DNA of 64,000 nt from Acidovorax sp. KKS102. Lineage in GTDB: Bacteria > Pseudomonadota > Gammaproteobacteria > Burkholderiales > Burkholderiaceae_C. The notes beneath the pieces are model-generated. The model was not told the DNA's origin. It worked only from the letters and a program-made list of their open reading frames with translations, and did no database searches. The stretch is taken from contig NC_018708.1 of the NCBI RefSeq assembly GCF_000302535.1, forward strand, positions 930,001 to 994,000. Reading direction: 5' to 3'. The position numbers and the translations under genes were made by a program. The stretch's first letter is position 1. Every line of letters begins with the position of its first letter. Positions 16,435-25,815 of this stretch are shown here, one piece after another.

Positions 16435-18828
16435 TCAGTTACGGAACAAGTCCAGGATGCGACTGCGCTCTTCAGAAGGAGGAGGCGCCTGGGGGGCTAC
16501 CGCCGGAGATACGGATCGGTCTTCCACACCCACGCTCGAAACACCCGCGTTGCGCGCGTATTCCTCGTAGAACCACTCGCCGCCCACATTCACGACACCG
16601 GGCGGCACCGTGGGCTCCATCACCGGCACACCCTTGAGCGCGCGCTCCATGAAGCTGATCCACACCGGCAGGCTCAGCCCGCCCCCGGTTTCCCTGCTGC
16701 CCAGATTGCGCGGCGTGTCATAGCCAATCCAGGTCACGGCTGCGATGGTCGGCTGGAACCCGGCAAACCACGCGTCCACCGAATCATTGGTGGTGCCGGT
16801 TTTGCCATAAAGATCGGGTCGCTTCAGGGTCGCCTGAGCGCGTGCTGCAGTACCGGTGCGGGTCACTTCCTGCAACAGGCTGCTCATGACAAAGGCGTTG
16901 CGCGCATCAATGGCACGTGGCTGTTCACTCAACGCGGGAGGTGTGATCTCTGAAATCACCCGGCCCTTGTGGTCGGTGACCTTGGCGATCAGCCAAGGGT
17001 TGATGCGGTACCCGCCGTTGGCGAACACCGAATACGCAGAGGCCATTTGCAGAGGCGTCACTGAGCCTGCACCCAGCGCCATGGTCAGGTAGGCGGGGTG
17101 TTTCTCGGGGTCGAATCCAAACCGTCCCACCCATTCCTGTGCCGTCTTGGGGCCTACGGCCTGCAGGATCCGGATGGAGATCATGTTCTTGGACTTCGCC
17201 AAGCCGGTGCGCATGCTCATGGGGCCGTCGTACTTGCCGTCGTAGTTCTTGGGCTCCCAGGGTTGGCCGCCGGTGACACCCGCATCGAAGAACAGCGGGG
17301 CGTCGTTGATCACAGTGGCGGGGGTGAAGCCTTTTTCGAGCGCCGCCGAGTAAATGAAGGGCTTGAAGCTGGAGCCCGGCTGGCGCCAGGCCTGCGCCGC
17401 GTGGTTGAACTTGTTTTTGTCGAAGTCGAAGCCACCCACCAGTGCACGAATGGAGCCGTTACGCGGGTCCAGAGCCACAAAAGCGCCTTCCACTTCGGGC
17501 AGCTGTGTAATTTCCCAGGCGCCCTTGGGTGTCTTGACCACACGGATCACAGCCCCACGCCGTATCTTGATATTGGGAGGGGCCTTGTCGCTGAGACCTG
17601 ATTGAGCAGGCTTCAGTCCATCGCCTGTGATCTCGACCGAATCCCCGTTGGCACGGGCGGCCAGGATGCGTTTGGCGGATGCCTCCAGCACCACCGCGGA
17701 GAGCACGTCGCCGTTGTCCGGGTGGTTGGCCAGTGCGTCATCAATGGCGTCTTCCACCTCCTGGGCGCTGGCAGGCAGCGCCACAAACTTTTCGGGCCCC
17801 CGGTACTGCTGGCGCCGTTCGTAGTCCATGATCCCACGCCGCAAGGCGACATAGGCCGCCTCTTGTTCTGCAGCATTGAGGGTGGTGTACACATTGAGAC
17901 CGCGTGTGTAGGCCTCGTTGCCATACTGGGCAAAGATCAGCTGGCGGGCCATTTCCGCCACGTATTCAGCGTGGATGCGGGTGTTGTCGGGCCCCGTGCG
18001 GATTTTCAGTTCTTCTTTCTTGGCTTGCTCTGCTTGTTGTGCAGTGATGAAGCCGTTTTCTTCCATCCGCTCGATGATGTACTGCTGACGAGCGCGGGCA
18101 CGTTTCGGATTGCTGATGGGGTTGTAGGCAGATGGAGCCTTGGGCAAACCGGCAAGCATCGCAGCTTCTGCGATCGAAACGGATTTGAGCGGTTTACCAA
18201 AATAAGCTTCGGAGGCAGCCGCAAAACCGTAAGCACGATTGCCGAGGAAAATCTGATTCATGTAAATCTCAAGAATCTGATCTTTGGTCAGTAAATGCTC
18301 CAATTTGAAGGTTAGTAAGATTTCGTAAATTTTGCGAGTAAATGTTTTTTCCGAGGACAGATAAACATTGCGTGCCACCTGCATGGTGATCGTAGAAGCG
18401 CCTTGGCTTTTTACCCGGCCCAGATTGGCGAGACCCGCACGCAGAACGCCTTTGTAGTCCACCCCGCCGTGCTGGAAGAACCGGGCATCTTCAATCGCCA
18501 AAACGGCGTCTTTCATGACCTGCGGAATCTCGCCGATAGGTGTGAGGTTGCGACGCTCTTCGCCAAACTCGCCCAGCAGCGCCCCTTCCGCTGAGTACAC
18601 CCGCAGTGGCAATTTGGGGCGGTAGTCCGCCAAGTCAGAGATGTCCGGCAGGTTGGGGTAGGCCACCGACAGAGCCACAGCGATGGTGAGCGCCAGGCCT
18701 ACGGCTGCCGCTGTCATTAGTCCCGTGATCCAGAGGGTGATGCGAACCAACCAGCGAAGCCAACTGGGGCGGGTGCGAACGGGAGAGGAGTCCGACTTGT
18801 CGGAGGACTTCGAAGGGGAGGGCGGCAT
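16435..18828 (-). CDS. mrcA: Penicillin-binding protein 1A (bifunctional transglycosylase/transpeptidase)
   Basis: 797 residues, inner-membrane peptidoglycan synthase. Order: short cytosolic tail, membrane helix (about 28-55), glycosyltransferase domain with EDARFFQHGGVD and GASTITMQVARN, then the transpeptidase domain with SSFK at 486-489, SKN and KTGTT. The gene is divergent from pilM, an arrangement shared with Pseudomonas and E. coli (mrcA/hofM). Coding composition is ordinary here, in contrast to the AT-rich pil genes across the intergenic region. Confidence 0.96.
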   Translation of the reverse strand: MPPSPSKSSDKSDSSPVRTRPSWLRWLVRITLWITGLMTAAAVGLALTIAVALSVAYPNLPDISDLADYRPKLPLRVYSAEGALLGEFGEERRNLTPIGEIPQVMKDAVLAIEDARFFQHGGVDYKGVLRAGLANLGRVKSQGASTITMQVARNVYLSSEKTFTRKIYEILLTFKLEHLLTKDQILEIYMNQIFLGNRAYGFAAASEAYFGKPLKSVSIAEAAMLAGLPKAPSAYNPISNPKRARARQQYIIERMEENGFITAQQAEQAKKEELKIRTGPDNTRIHAEYVAEMARQLIFAQYGNEAYTRGLNVYTTLNAAEQEAAYVALRRGIMDYERRQQYRGPEKFVALPASAQEVEDAIDDALANHPDNGDVLSAVVLEASAKRILAARANGDSVEITGDGLKPAQSGLSDKAPPNIKIRRGAVIRVVKTPKGAWEITQLPEVEGAFVALDPRNGSIRALVGGFDFDKNKFNHAAQAWRQPGSSFKPFIYSAALEKGFTPATVINDAPLFFDAGVTGGQPWEPKNYDGKYDGPMSMRTGLAKSKNMISIRILQAVGPKTAQEWVGRFGFDPEKHPAYLTMALGAGSVTPLQMASAYSVFANGGYRINPWLIAKVTDHKGRVISEITPPALSEQPRAIDARNAFVMSSLLQEVTRTGTAARAQATLKRPDLYGKTGTTNDSVDAWFAGFQPTIAAVTWIGYDTPRNLGSRETGGGLSLPVWISFMERALKGVPVMEPTVPPGVVNVGGEWFYEEYARNAGVSSVGVEDRSVSPAVAPQAPPPSEERSRILDLFRN

Positions 18829-19010
18829 ATCGCTCCGATGGGGTAAGACCGCCCATTATAAAAATGTCCACCGCTGGGGCTCGAAATCCAATTTCGTACT
18901 TGGCAAGGTGCCGCCGAAAGGTTTCCCGTGGTGGCCGAGCGGTATTGCAGTGCCTAGAAATTTCGTCTGCTTTTGGCAACGCTCTTTGGACGTTACAGGG
19001 GGAAAAATCT

Positions 19011-19039
19011 TTGCTGGAGAACTATCTTACTGATAGCAT
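19011..19039 (+). promoter_or_regulatory. Candidate promoter of the pilMNOPQ operon
   Basis: TTGCTG (19011-19016) and TAGCAT (19034-19039) are 17 bp apart, with TG one base upstream of the -10 (extended -10). It lies in the 267-bp gap between divergent mrcA and pilM. Confidence 0.5.
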
Positions 19040-19095
19040 TCATGTGAAGTGTTAAGTTTTGTTGCCTCATTTTGGCAAGCTACAGGGGACCAATC

Positions 19096-20175
19096 TTGAT
19101 CTCAATGGGGTCTTTGTTCAATCGCCAGTCTGCTCCGCTGCTGGGAATCGACATCAGCTCTTCCAGTGTCAAGCTGGTGGAGTTGGGGCGCGATAAGGCA
19201 GGTAGTCTGGTCCTAGAGCGTTGCGCGATCGAGCCACTGGAGCGGGGCTGGATCACCGATGGCAACATCGAAAAGTTTGACGAAGTGGCGGACGCATTGC
19301 GTCGCTTGGTCAAGAAGAGCGGCACTCGAACCAAAAACGTGGCGCTCGCGCTGCCCCCTTCCGCAGTGATCACCAAGAAGATCACGCTGCCAGGCGGTAT
19401 GACCGAGCAGGAGCTTGAGGTTCAGGTGGAATCCGAGGCCAACCAGTACATCCCGTTTTCGCTCGACGAGGTGAGCTTGGATTTTTGCGTTATCGGTCCC
19501 AGCAAAAACGCCCCAGGGGATGTTGACGTTCTGATTGCCGCGTCCCGGCGTGAAAAAGTCCAAGACCGGCAGGGTTTGGCGGAGGCCGCTGGCTTGAAGC
19601 CCGTGGTGGTCGATATTGAATCCCATGCATCACGACTGGCTGCTGGGCGCCTCATTGAAGCGCTGCCTAATAAAGGCGTGGATGCGATGGTGGCCCTTTT
19701 CGAGGTGGGAGCTCTGACGACCAGCATGCAGGTGATCCGGAACGAAGAGGTTCTGTATGACCGTGACCAAGCCTTTGGCGGCGCCCAGCTTACTCAGTTG
19801 ATTGTTCGTCAATATGGTTTCTCGGTGGAAGAAGCCGAGAGCAAAAAGCGCAGTGGTGATTTGCCAGAAGACTATCAATCAGCGGTCCTTCGTCCTTTTG
19901 TTGACAGCATGGCCCAAGAGATTGGTCGCGCCCTGCAGTTCTTCTTCACCAGCACGCCGCACAACCGTGTCGACCACATCATGCTGGCCGGAGGCTCGGC
20001 CCCACTGCCAGGTCTTACAGAGGCAGTCACTCAGCAAACCGGTTTTGCATGTAGTGCTGTCAATCCTTTTGATGGCATGGAAATCGGAAGTTCCGTGCGA
20101 CTGAAAAAAATGGTGCGTGAAGCGCCGTCCTACCTGACCTCTTGCGGTCTTGCTATGCGGAGGTTTCTGCAGTGA
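19096..20175 (+). CDS. pilM: Type IV pilus inner-membrane platform protein PilM
   Basis: About 359-residue cytoplasmic actin-like ATPase (GIDISSSSVKLVEL, later GGSAPLPGLTE) that binds the PilN N-terminus and anchors the PilMNOP alignment complex. I chose the TTG at 19096 because AGGGGA (19084-19089) sits six bases upstream; the ATG at 19105 is an alternative with poor spacing. Its stop overlaps the GTG start of pilN. Codon use is intermediate between the GC-rich upstream region and the AT-rich pilN-Q block. Confidence 0.93.
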   Translation: MISMGSLFNRQSAPLLGIDISSSSVKLVELGRDKAGSLVLERCAIEPLERGWITDGNIEKFDEVADALRRLVKKSGTRTKNVALALPPSAVITKKITLPGGMTEQELEVQVESEANQYIPFSLDEVSLDFCVIGPSKNAPGDVDVLIAASRREKVQDRQGLAEAAGLKPVVVDIESHASRLAAGRLIEALPNKGVDAMVALFEVGALTTSMQVIRNEEVLYDRDQAFGGAQLTQLIVRQYGFSVEEAESKKRSGDLPEDYQSAVLRPFVDSMAQEIGRALQFFFTSTPHNRVDHIMLAGGSAPLPGLTEAVTQQTGFACSAVNPFDGMEIGSSVRLKKMVREAPSYLTSCGLAMRRFLQ

Positions 20176-20792
20176 TTCTCATCAATCTATTACCTCATCG
20201 TGAGGAGGCGCGTAAGCGTCGCAAGGAGGCATTCCAAGCGACGATGTTTGCGTCGTTTTTGTTGGGTCTCGCTATTGCTGGAGCTATCTACTGGTGGTTT
20301 CAAATCATGATCGCGGATCAGCAAAATCAAAATGCTTTTCTCCAGCAAGAGATCAAGGTGCTGGAAGGACAAATTAAAGAGATTGCATCTATAGAGGACG
20401 AGATTGCCTCCTTACGTGCTCGTCAGAAGGCAGTAGAGGACCTCCAGTCAGATCGTAACTTGCCTGTTCACTTGCTTACTGAAATGGTTAAGCAATTGCC
20501 TGAAGGTGTATACGTCACGGCAATCAAGCAGGTTGGGCAGACGATTACTATGCAAGGGCTAGCTCAATCTAATGAGCGCGTCTCTGAGTTGCTGCGCAAT
20601 TTGGCCAACAATACTCCATGGCTTGCTAAGCCGGAGCTGGCGGAGATTACGGCAAGTACCTTGGCTTTGAGTCAAAGGGATCAGCGGCGGGTTTCTTCAT
20701 TCAACTTGAGATTCCAGCTGGTCCGAGCTAGCGATGCTCAAAAAGCCATAGAGGCGGCAAACGGTACAGCCTCGCCTCCAAAAGGTAAATGA
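20172..20792 (+). CDS. pilN: Type IV pilus assembly protein PilN
   Basis: 206-residue bitopic inner-membrane protein. The N-terminus reads (V/M)ILINLLPHREEARKRRKE, the conserved INLLP PilM-binding motif, followed by one membrane helix (about 25-45) and a periplasmic coiled coil and ferredoxin-like domain. Starts at GTG 20172, overlapping the pilM stop. The DNA becomes visibly AT-richer from here. Heterodimerises with PilO. Confidence 0.93.
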   Translation: MILINLLPHREEARKRRKEAFQATMFASFLLGLAIAGAIYWWFQIMIADQQNQNAFLQQEIKVLEGQIKEIASIEDEIASLRARQKAVEDLQSDRNLPVHLLTEMVKQLPEGVYVTAIKQVGQTITMQGLAQSNERVSELLRNLANNTPWLAKPELAEITASTLALSQRDQRRVSSFNLRFQLVRASDAQKAIEAANGTASPPKGK

Positions 20793-20793
20793 T

Positions 20794-21456
20794 ATGGCGA
20801 AGATAAAAGACAAACCAATCGGCATAACTGAGCATCTGGAAGCTGTTCAGCGACAATTTAAAAATTTGGATGCAAAAGATCCATCGGGCTGGCCTGTCTT
20901 GCCGAAGGTTCTTCTTTGCATCTTTATCGCTGTTGCGATTGCCATCGTTGCATGGTTTGCCTTTTTGCAGGACTACGAAGTTCAGCTGGAAGCAGAGCGC
21001 AGTAAAGAACTAGCGTTGCGTACTGATTATCAGAAGAAGCTTGTAAAAGCCATCAGTTTGGATGCTTTAAAGAAGCAACGCGAGCAAATTCAGCAATACG
21101 TTATGCAGCTTGAAAAGCAATTGCCTAGTAAAGCAGAGATGGCGGCACTGCTTTCTGATATCAACCAATCGGGGTTGGGGCGGAGTTTGCAGTTTGAACT
21201 TTTTCGCCCTGGGCAGGTTGTTGTGAAGGATTATTACGCCGAGTTGCCCATATCTATACGAGTAACTGGTAAATATCACGATATTGGTGCATTTGCTTCT
21301 GATATTGCGCATCTGTCGCGTATCGTTACGTTAAGCAATATGGCAATTACTCCAGGTCCTCGGGATGTGCTAATAATGGATGCAACCGCGAGAACCTTTA
21401 GATATCTGGATCCTGATGAAATACAGGCGCAGAAAAAGGCTGGGGGGGGGAAATAA
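20794..21456 (+). CDS. pilO: Type IV pilus assembly protein PilO
   Basis: 220-residue bitopic membrane protein with a helix about 40-60 (VLLCIFIAVAIAIVAWFAF), a coiled coil (EAERSKELALRTDYQKKL) and a C-terminal ferredoxin-like domain. Partner of PilN in the alignment subcomplex. The last codons run through a G9 tract (21442-21450), giving ...AGGGK. The stop TAA shares its last base with the pilP start. Confidence 0.92.
   Translation: MAKIKDKPIGITEHLEAVQRQFKNLDAKDPSGWPVLPKVLLCIFIAVAIAIVAWFAFLQDYEVQLEAERSKELALRTDYQKKLVKAISLDALKKQREQIQQYVMQLEKQLPSKAEMAALLSDINQSGLGRSLQFELFRPGQVVVKDYYAELPISIRVTGKYHDIGAFASDIAHLSRIVTLSNMAITPGPRDVLIMDATARTFRYLDPDEIQAQKKAGGGK
21442..21450 (+). repeat. G9 homopolymer at the 3' end of pilO
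   Basis: Nine G residues encode Gly-Gly-Gly just before the pilO stop and five bases before the pilP ATG, where they may also act as the ribosome-binding region. Slippage would change the pilO C-terminus and the pilP translation context. Confidence 0.85.
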
Positions 21457-21998
21457 TGAAGATTAATTTTTGGATAATCCTCGCCTTATGTGTGCTAGTT
21501 TTTTCCGGTTGTGATTCATCGGGAGAGGAGGAGTTGAGGGTTTGGATGGCAGAGCAAAGGGCTAATACGAAACCCAACGTTCAGCCCTTAACGGAGCCCA
21601 AAAAGTTTTTTCCAGAATCTTACACTCAAGATGGTGTAATTGATCCATTTAATCAATTTAAGTTAACGCAGACATTGAAACGCGATTCAAATCAAGTAGC
21701 CTCCAATGCTGCGTTGATCGCTCCTGAAATGAACCGCCGCAAAGAACCCTTGGAGGCTTTTCCGCTAGACGCGATCGCAATGGTCGGTAGCTTGAATAAG
21801 GCAGGCGCTCCGACCGCACTGATCAGGGTTGATAATTTAATTTATCAAGTGAAAGTTGGAAATTATTTAGGTCAAAATTACGGAAGAATTGTTCAAATTA
21901 CTGAAAATGCGATCCAATTGCGCGAAATTGCGCAAGATGCAACTGGGGATTGGGTAGAGCGTTCAGCATCGCTTGATCTGCAAGAGGGCAAAAAATGA
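21456..21998 (+). CDS. pilP: Type IV pilus lipoprotein PilP
   Basis: 180-residue inner-membrane lipoprotein; lipobox VFSGC at about 16-20. The proline-rich linker leads to a beta-domain with IAMVGSLNKAGAPTALIRVD and VGNYLGQNYGRI, the conserved PilP fold that bridges PilNO and the PilQ secretin. Strongly AT-rich: the 60 bases from 21841 contain 15 G+C by my count. Its stop overlaps the pilQ start. Confidence 0.93.
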   Translation: MKINFWIILALCVLVFSGCDSSGEEELRVWMAEQRANTKPNVQPLTEPKKFFPESYTQDGVIDPFNQFKLTQTLKRDSNQVASNAALIAPEMNRRKEPLEAFPLDAIAMVGSLNKAGAPTALIRVDNLIYQVKVGNYLGQNYGRIVQITENAIQLREIAQDATGDWVERSASLDLQEGKK

Positions 21999-24129
21999 AA
22001 CAAAATCGTGGCGACTTATTAAATCATTGCCGGAGCGCTGTTGTAGGCGTTTCAATGTTTGTTGCATCCTTTGGCGCTTTTGCGGGGCAAGCGATCAGTT
22101 TGGTTACTGCTAGCGTGCAGGAAGGTGTGGAAACGTTAAAAATTGATTTTACGAATCCACTCGCGGAGATCCCTGCCAGCTTTTCAATCCAGTCGCCAGC
22201 TCGTATTGCGCTTGACTTTCAAGGGGTTGAAAATTCTTCTGGTAAATCAGTCTATGAGGTAAATCTCGGTAATTTGAAATCGGTAAACATCGTCCAGGCT
22301 GGAGAGCGATCACGCATTGTGTTGAATTTGAAATCGCCTGCGGCCTATAAAACTAGAATTCAAGATAATTCAGTTTTATTGACGCTGGAGAATGTAACGA
22401 ATGTTTCTTCGTCGTCGGGCGCCCCTGTGGCTTTCTCCGAAAGCCGCAATTCAAACACTTTGCCACTTAAAGATATCGATTTTCGCCGTGGACCCGATGG
22501 TGCAGGTAGGGTGATCGTCGGCTTGGCTACTAATCAGATCGGTGTTGATTTGCAGCAGCAAGCGAAAGGTGTTGTTGTTGAGTTCATGCGCTCATCATTA
22601 CCTGAAGGATTGCGCCGTCGTTTGGATGTTACGGATTTTGGTACTCCGATTCAATCGGTAACTACAAGTCAAGCAGGTGAGCGGGTTCGGATGTTAATTG
22701 AGTCGAATGGTGATTGGGAACACAGTGCATATCAAAGCGATAATCAGTTTGTTATTGAAATTCGCCAAAAAAAGATAGATGTCAATAAGCTGACGCAGGG
22801 GGTGGGATATTCTGGTGAAAAGCTTTCCTTGAATTTTCAGAACATCGAAGTAAGATCATTATTGCAGGTAATCGCTGATTTTACAAATTTCAATATTGTT
22901 ACATCTGATACTGTGACGGGCGCCTTGACGCTGCGACTTAAAGATGTGCCGTGGGACCAGGCGCTACAAATAATAATGGATGCAAAAGGCCTTGGTATGC
23001 GCAAGACCGGGTCGGTTCTTTGGATTGCTCCCAAAGATGAAATAGATGCACGCACGAAGAAGGATTTCGAGGCGGCACAGGCGATTCAAAAGTTGGAGCC
23101 GCTTAAAACGCAGGCTTTCCAACTCAATTATGCAAAGGCAGCGGACATCGTTAATCAACTCACACTAAGTGGTGGCGGTTCTGGCGGGGGGGGGGCACGC
23201 GGTTTTTATCTGAGCGGGGAAGTGCAATATCTGAACCACGTACGAATCAGTTATTTGTAACGGATACTCCCGGCAAGATTGAAGAGGTGCGGCAACTATT
23301 GGCAAGCCTTGACGTGGCGGTGCGACAAGTTTTGATTGAAGCCCGTATTGTCGAGGCACGAGACACCTTTGGGCGTTCATTGGGAGTGCGCTTGGGTGGT
23401 ACTGATTTGCGTGCGAATCGCGGTGGTGATGGTGGTTACGGCATTGGCGGCAATAATCGTGTGGCGTTCGGCACTAGCTATAACAACGCAGTGGCATCCA
23501 GCGGCGCGGGTGGCTCAACCGCCACCGATGGCAACTTCGTGAATTTGCCGGCAAGCCTGTCTAATGTCAATACTGTTGGAAGTTTTGCACTTTCTATTTT
23601 TAATTCTGCTGCAAACCGATTTTTGACTCTAGAGCTTTCGGCTATGGAGGCCGATGGTAAAGGTAGGATTGTATCGAGTCCGCGAATAATTACTGCCGAT
23701 CAGACTAAAGCTTTGATTGAGCAGGGTACGGAGTATCCTTATTCGGTTACTGCGCCGAACGGAGCCACAACCCTGGCATTTAAGAAGGCGGTATTGAAAT
23801 TGGAAGTCACTCCCCAAATCACGCCTGAGGGTAGCATTATTCTTGACTTGGATGTCAATAAGGACAGTCGGGGAGAGACCACAACTCAAGGTGTGGCTAT
23901 CGACACCAAACACATTAAAACCCAGATTCTCATCGAAAATGGTGGAACCGTGGTGATCGGCGGAATTTTCGAAATGGAAGAGACGAACCAAGAAAACAAA
24001 ATTCCTGTGCTGGGTGATGTGCCGGTGGTTGGTAATTTGTTCAAAAATAGGACAAAAGAGTCGTCAAAGCGCGAAATGCTGGTTTTCATCACGCCAAAGG
24101 TGATTACAGAGCGTGGGCCAATTCGTTAA
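21995..24129 (+). CDS. pilQ: Type IV pilus secretin PilQ, frameshifted as read at a G10 tract
   Basis: Outer-membrane secretin through which the pilus exits. Domains in order: signal peptide (about 1-31), two AMIN domains (peptidoglycan binding), an STN/secretin-N region (FQNIEVRSLLQVIADF), then the secretin pore with VRQVLIEARIVEA and the terminal KREMLVFITPKVI. As read, the frame that opens at 21995 stops at 23258-23260 shortly after G10 (23186-23195). The rest continues from just after the tract in another frame, with TRFLSERGSA and EPRTNQLFVTDTPGKIEEV, to 24129. One extra G, or two fewer, would join the parts into about 711 residues, the normal PilQ length. Both halves are otherwise intact, so this is either a phase-off state or a homopolymer error, not decay. 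Confidence 0.93.
23186..23195 (+). repeat. G10 homopolymer inside pilQ
   Basis: Ten consecutive G residues in a glycine-rich linker (SGGGSGGGG). The frame is off at G10 and would be on at G8 or G11. Tracts of this length are typical slipped-strand contingency sites. Confidence 0.9.
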
Positions 24130-24146
24130 TGACAGAGGTATAAATA

Positions 24147-25757
24147 ATGAAACTCATAGGGAAAATCGCTGCGGTCGCTGTGCTGCTTTCGTTGGTAGCC
24201 TGCGGCGGCGGAGGAGGGAGCTCGGGCACAACGCCAGGCTCTTCTGGTGTTGTAGTACCAGGTAAGTCGGTGGCGGCAATCGACTATCAGATTGACAAAA
24301 GCGTTCTGACCAACTCCGGCGCAGATAGTGCATTGTTGACCGTGACTGCCTTGGATGCCAGCAACAACCCCGTGACCGGCGCTGCCGTAACGGTGTCTGT
24401 AGACAGCGGAATCTACACCCCTGTGAGCACCACGACGGACGCTACCGGGCAAGTGACTGGTTCGTTCGCTACTGGTAGTGACAGGCGCAACCGCACAATC
24501 AACTTTGTAGTGACCTCTGATGGAAAATCGAAGTCGGGCGTGATTTCGGTGACTGGCAGCCAGATTACGGTCTCGACCGTTCCGGGTGTTCCAGCACCTG
24601 GTGCCAAAGTGTCAGTGTCGGTCAAAGTCACTAACGTGAACGGGGCCGGTATCGCAAATATGGACGTGGCACTTGCAGGAACACTGGGTTTCTCAGGTAC
24701 GGTAAAGACAGATGCGAGTGGCGTGGCAACAGCTGAATTGGTAGCTGCCCCGACTCAGCCCGGCAATTACACTCTGGAGGTCACTTCTTCTGGTGTCACT
24801 GAAAAGAGAGATGTTCAGGTGGTCGGCGCGACGGGCGGTGTGCCCGATGCCGTGGGTACTATTAGCGCTGCCAGTCTTTCTATTACTCCAAATACGATTG
24901 CCCCCAATAGTGCAGGTTCTACAACCAGTAGAGCGGGCATCAAGGCACTCTTTCAAAATGCTTCCAATCAAGCAATCCGCAATGTACGAGTCCGTTTCGA
25001 AATCGTGGGGCCTGGCCTTGGCGCGGGAGAGCTAATTACGTCCGGGACTGGTACGGTCTACACCGACGTGAATGGCATCGCAAACGCTGATTATGTATCT
25101 GGAACACGTTCCAGCCCAACCAATGGCGTAGTGATTCGCGCGTGCTACGGCAACACGGATGCCGAAATTGCCAATGGCGCTTGCCCTTACTCCCGCACGG
25201 CAACTTTGACGGTCGCGACAGTTCCGTTGTCGATCACCTTGGGCTCCAACAACGAAATGTCCAAGGGTGCGAATAACCTTACGTACATCAAGAAGTTTGA
25301 TGTTGCTGTGGCCGATGCAGCGGGACTGGCCGTTTCGGAAGCAAGTATCTCGGCCAGTGTAGATTTGGTCGCTTATGGCAAAGGCAAATTTGCTGAAGAG
25401 CCTCAAGTCTTCTGTCCGAATGAAGATTCGAACAGAAATGGTCTCCTTGATGCGGGTGAAGACAAAAATGGTGATGGTGCCCTCACCCCTCGCAAGGCCG
25501 ATATCGTCGTTTCCTATGTGGGATCTCGGGTAACTGGCACTAATGGGCGCGCGACTATCCAGATTGAGTATCCCCAAAATGTGGCGACCTGGTTGGAATA
25601 CCGCGTGAAGGTGACCACGACCGTCGCAGGCTCAGAAGGTACTGTGGAGCGTACGTTCTTCACTGGCTTTATTGAGGGTGATGAGGATAATGGATCATTT
25701 TTGATCTCTCCGTATGGGGTGACCACCTCTGAACTCGCCTGTTCTACTAGCAACTAA
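24147..25757 (+). CDS. Ig-like (Big_1-type) lipoprotein in the pilQ-aroB interval
   Basis: 536-residue predicted lipoprotein. Signal peptide 1-18 ends LVAC, followed by GGGGGSSGTTPGSS, a flexible linker. Three or more Ig-like repeats follow, with the invasin/Big_1 pattern of LTVTALDASNNPVTGAAVTVSV, TTDATGQVTGSF, VTNVNGAGIANMDVAL and DASGVATAEL. Near residues 430-445 there is a calcium-loop-like DSNRNGLLDAGEDKNGDG. It starts 17 bp after pilQ with a good AGAGG site and ends before a terminator, so it is cotranscribed with the pilus genes. It occupies the position of aroK in other genomes. A surface or pilus-associated adhesive role is inference. Confidence 0.75.
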   Translation: MKLIGKIAAVAVLLSLVACGGGGGSSGTTPGSSGVVVPGKSVAAIDYQIDKSVLTNSGADSALLTVTALDASNNPVTGAAVTVSVDSGIYTPVSTTTDATGQVTGSFATGSDRRNRTINFVVTSDGKSKSGVISVTGSQITVSTVPGVPAPGAKVSVSVKVTNVNGAGIANMDVALAGTLGFSGTVKTDASGVATAELVAAPTQPGNYTLEVTSSGVTEKRDVQVVGATGGVPDAVGTISAASLSITPNTIAPNSAGSTTSRAGIKALFQNASNQAIRNVRVRFEIVGPGLGAGELITSGTGTVYTDVNGIANADYVSGTRSSPTNGVVIRACYGNTDAEIANGACPYSRTATLTVATVPLSITLGSNNEMSKGANNLTYIKKFDVAVADAAGLAVSEASISASVDLVAYGKGKFAEEPQVFCPNEDSNRNGLLDAGEDKNGDGALTPRKADIVVSYVGSRVTGTNGRATIQIEYPQNVATWLEYRVKVTTTVAGSEGTVERTFFTGFIEGDEDNGSFLISPYGVTTSELACSTSN

Positions 25758-25775
25758 AACCTGACCGTTCAAATG

Positions 25776-25815
25776 CAGGGTGCCTCTTTCGGAGGGGCAC
25801 CCTGTTATTTTATTC
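25776..25815 (+). terminator. Rho-independent terminator after the Ig-like lipoprotein gene
   Basis: CAGGGTGCC (25776-25784) pairs with GGCACCCTG (25796-25804), followed by TTATTTTATT. It ends the pil-lipoprotein transcript. The rest of the gap to aroB (25816-26039) is AT-rich and holds no gene I can support. Confidence 0.8.

Noticed and set aside
18930-18950. GTGGCCGAGCGGT, resembling the D-arm of a class II tRNA (Ser/Leu)
   Set aside because: No matching acceptor stem, anticodon arm or TTCGAATCC arm follows; it lies in the mrcA-pilM promoter region.
22964-23380. Small minus-strand frames across the pilQ G tract
   Set aside because: They have no ribosome site or conserved features, whereas both plus-strand pilQ parts match the secretin family.
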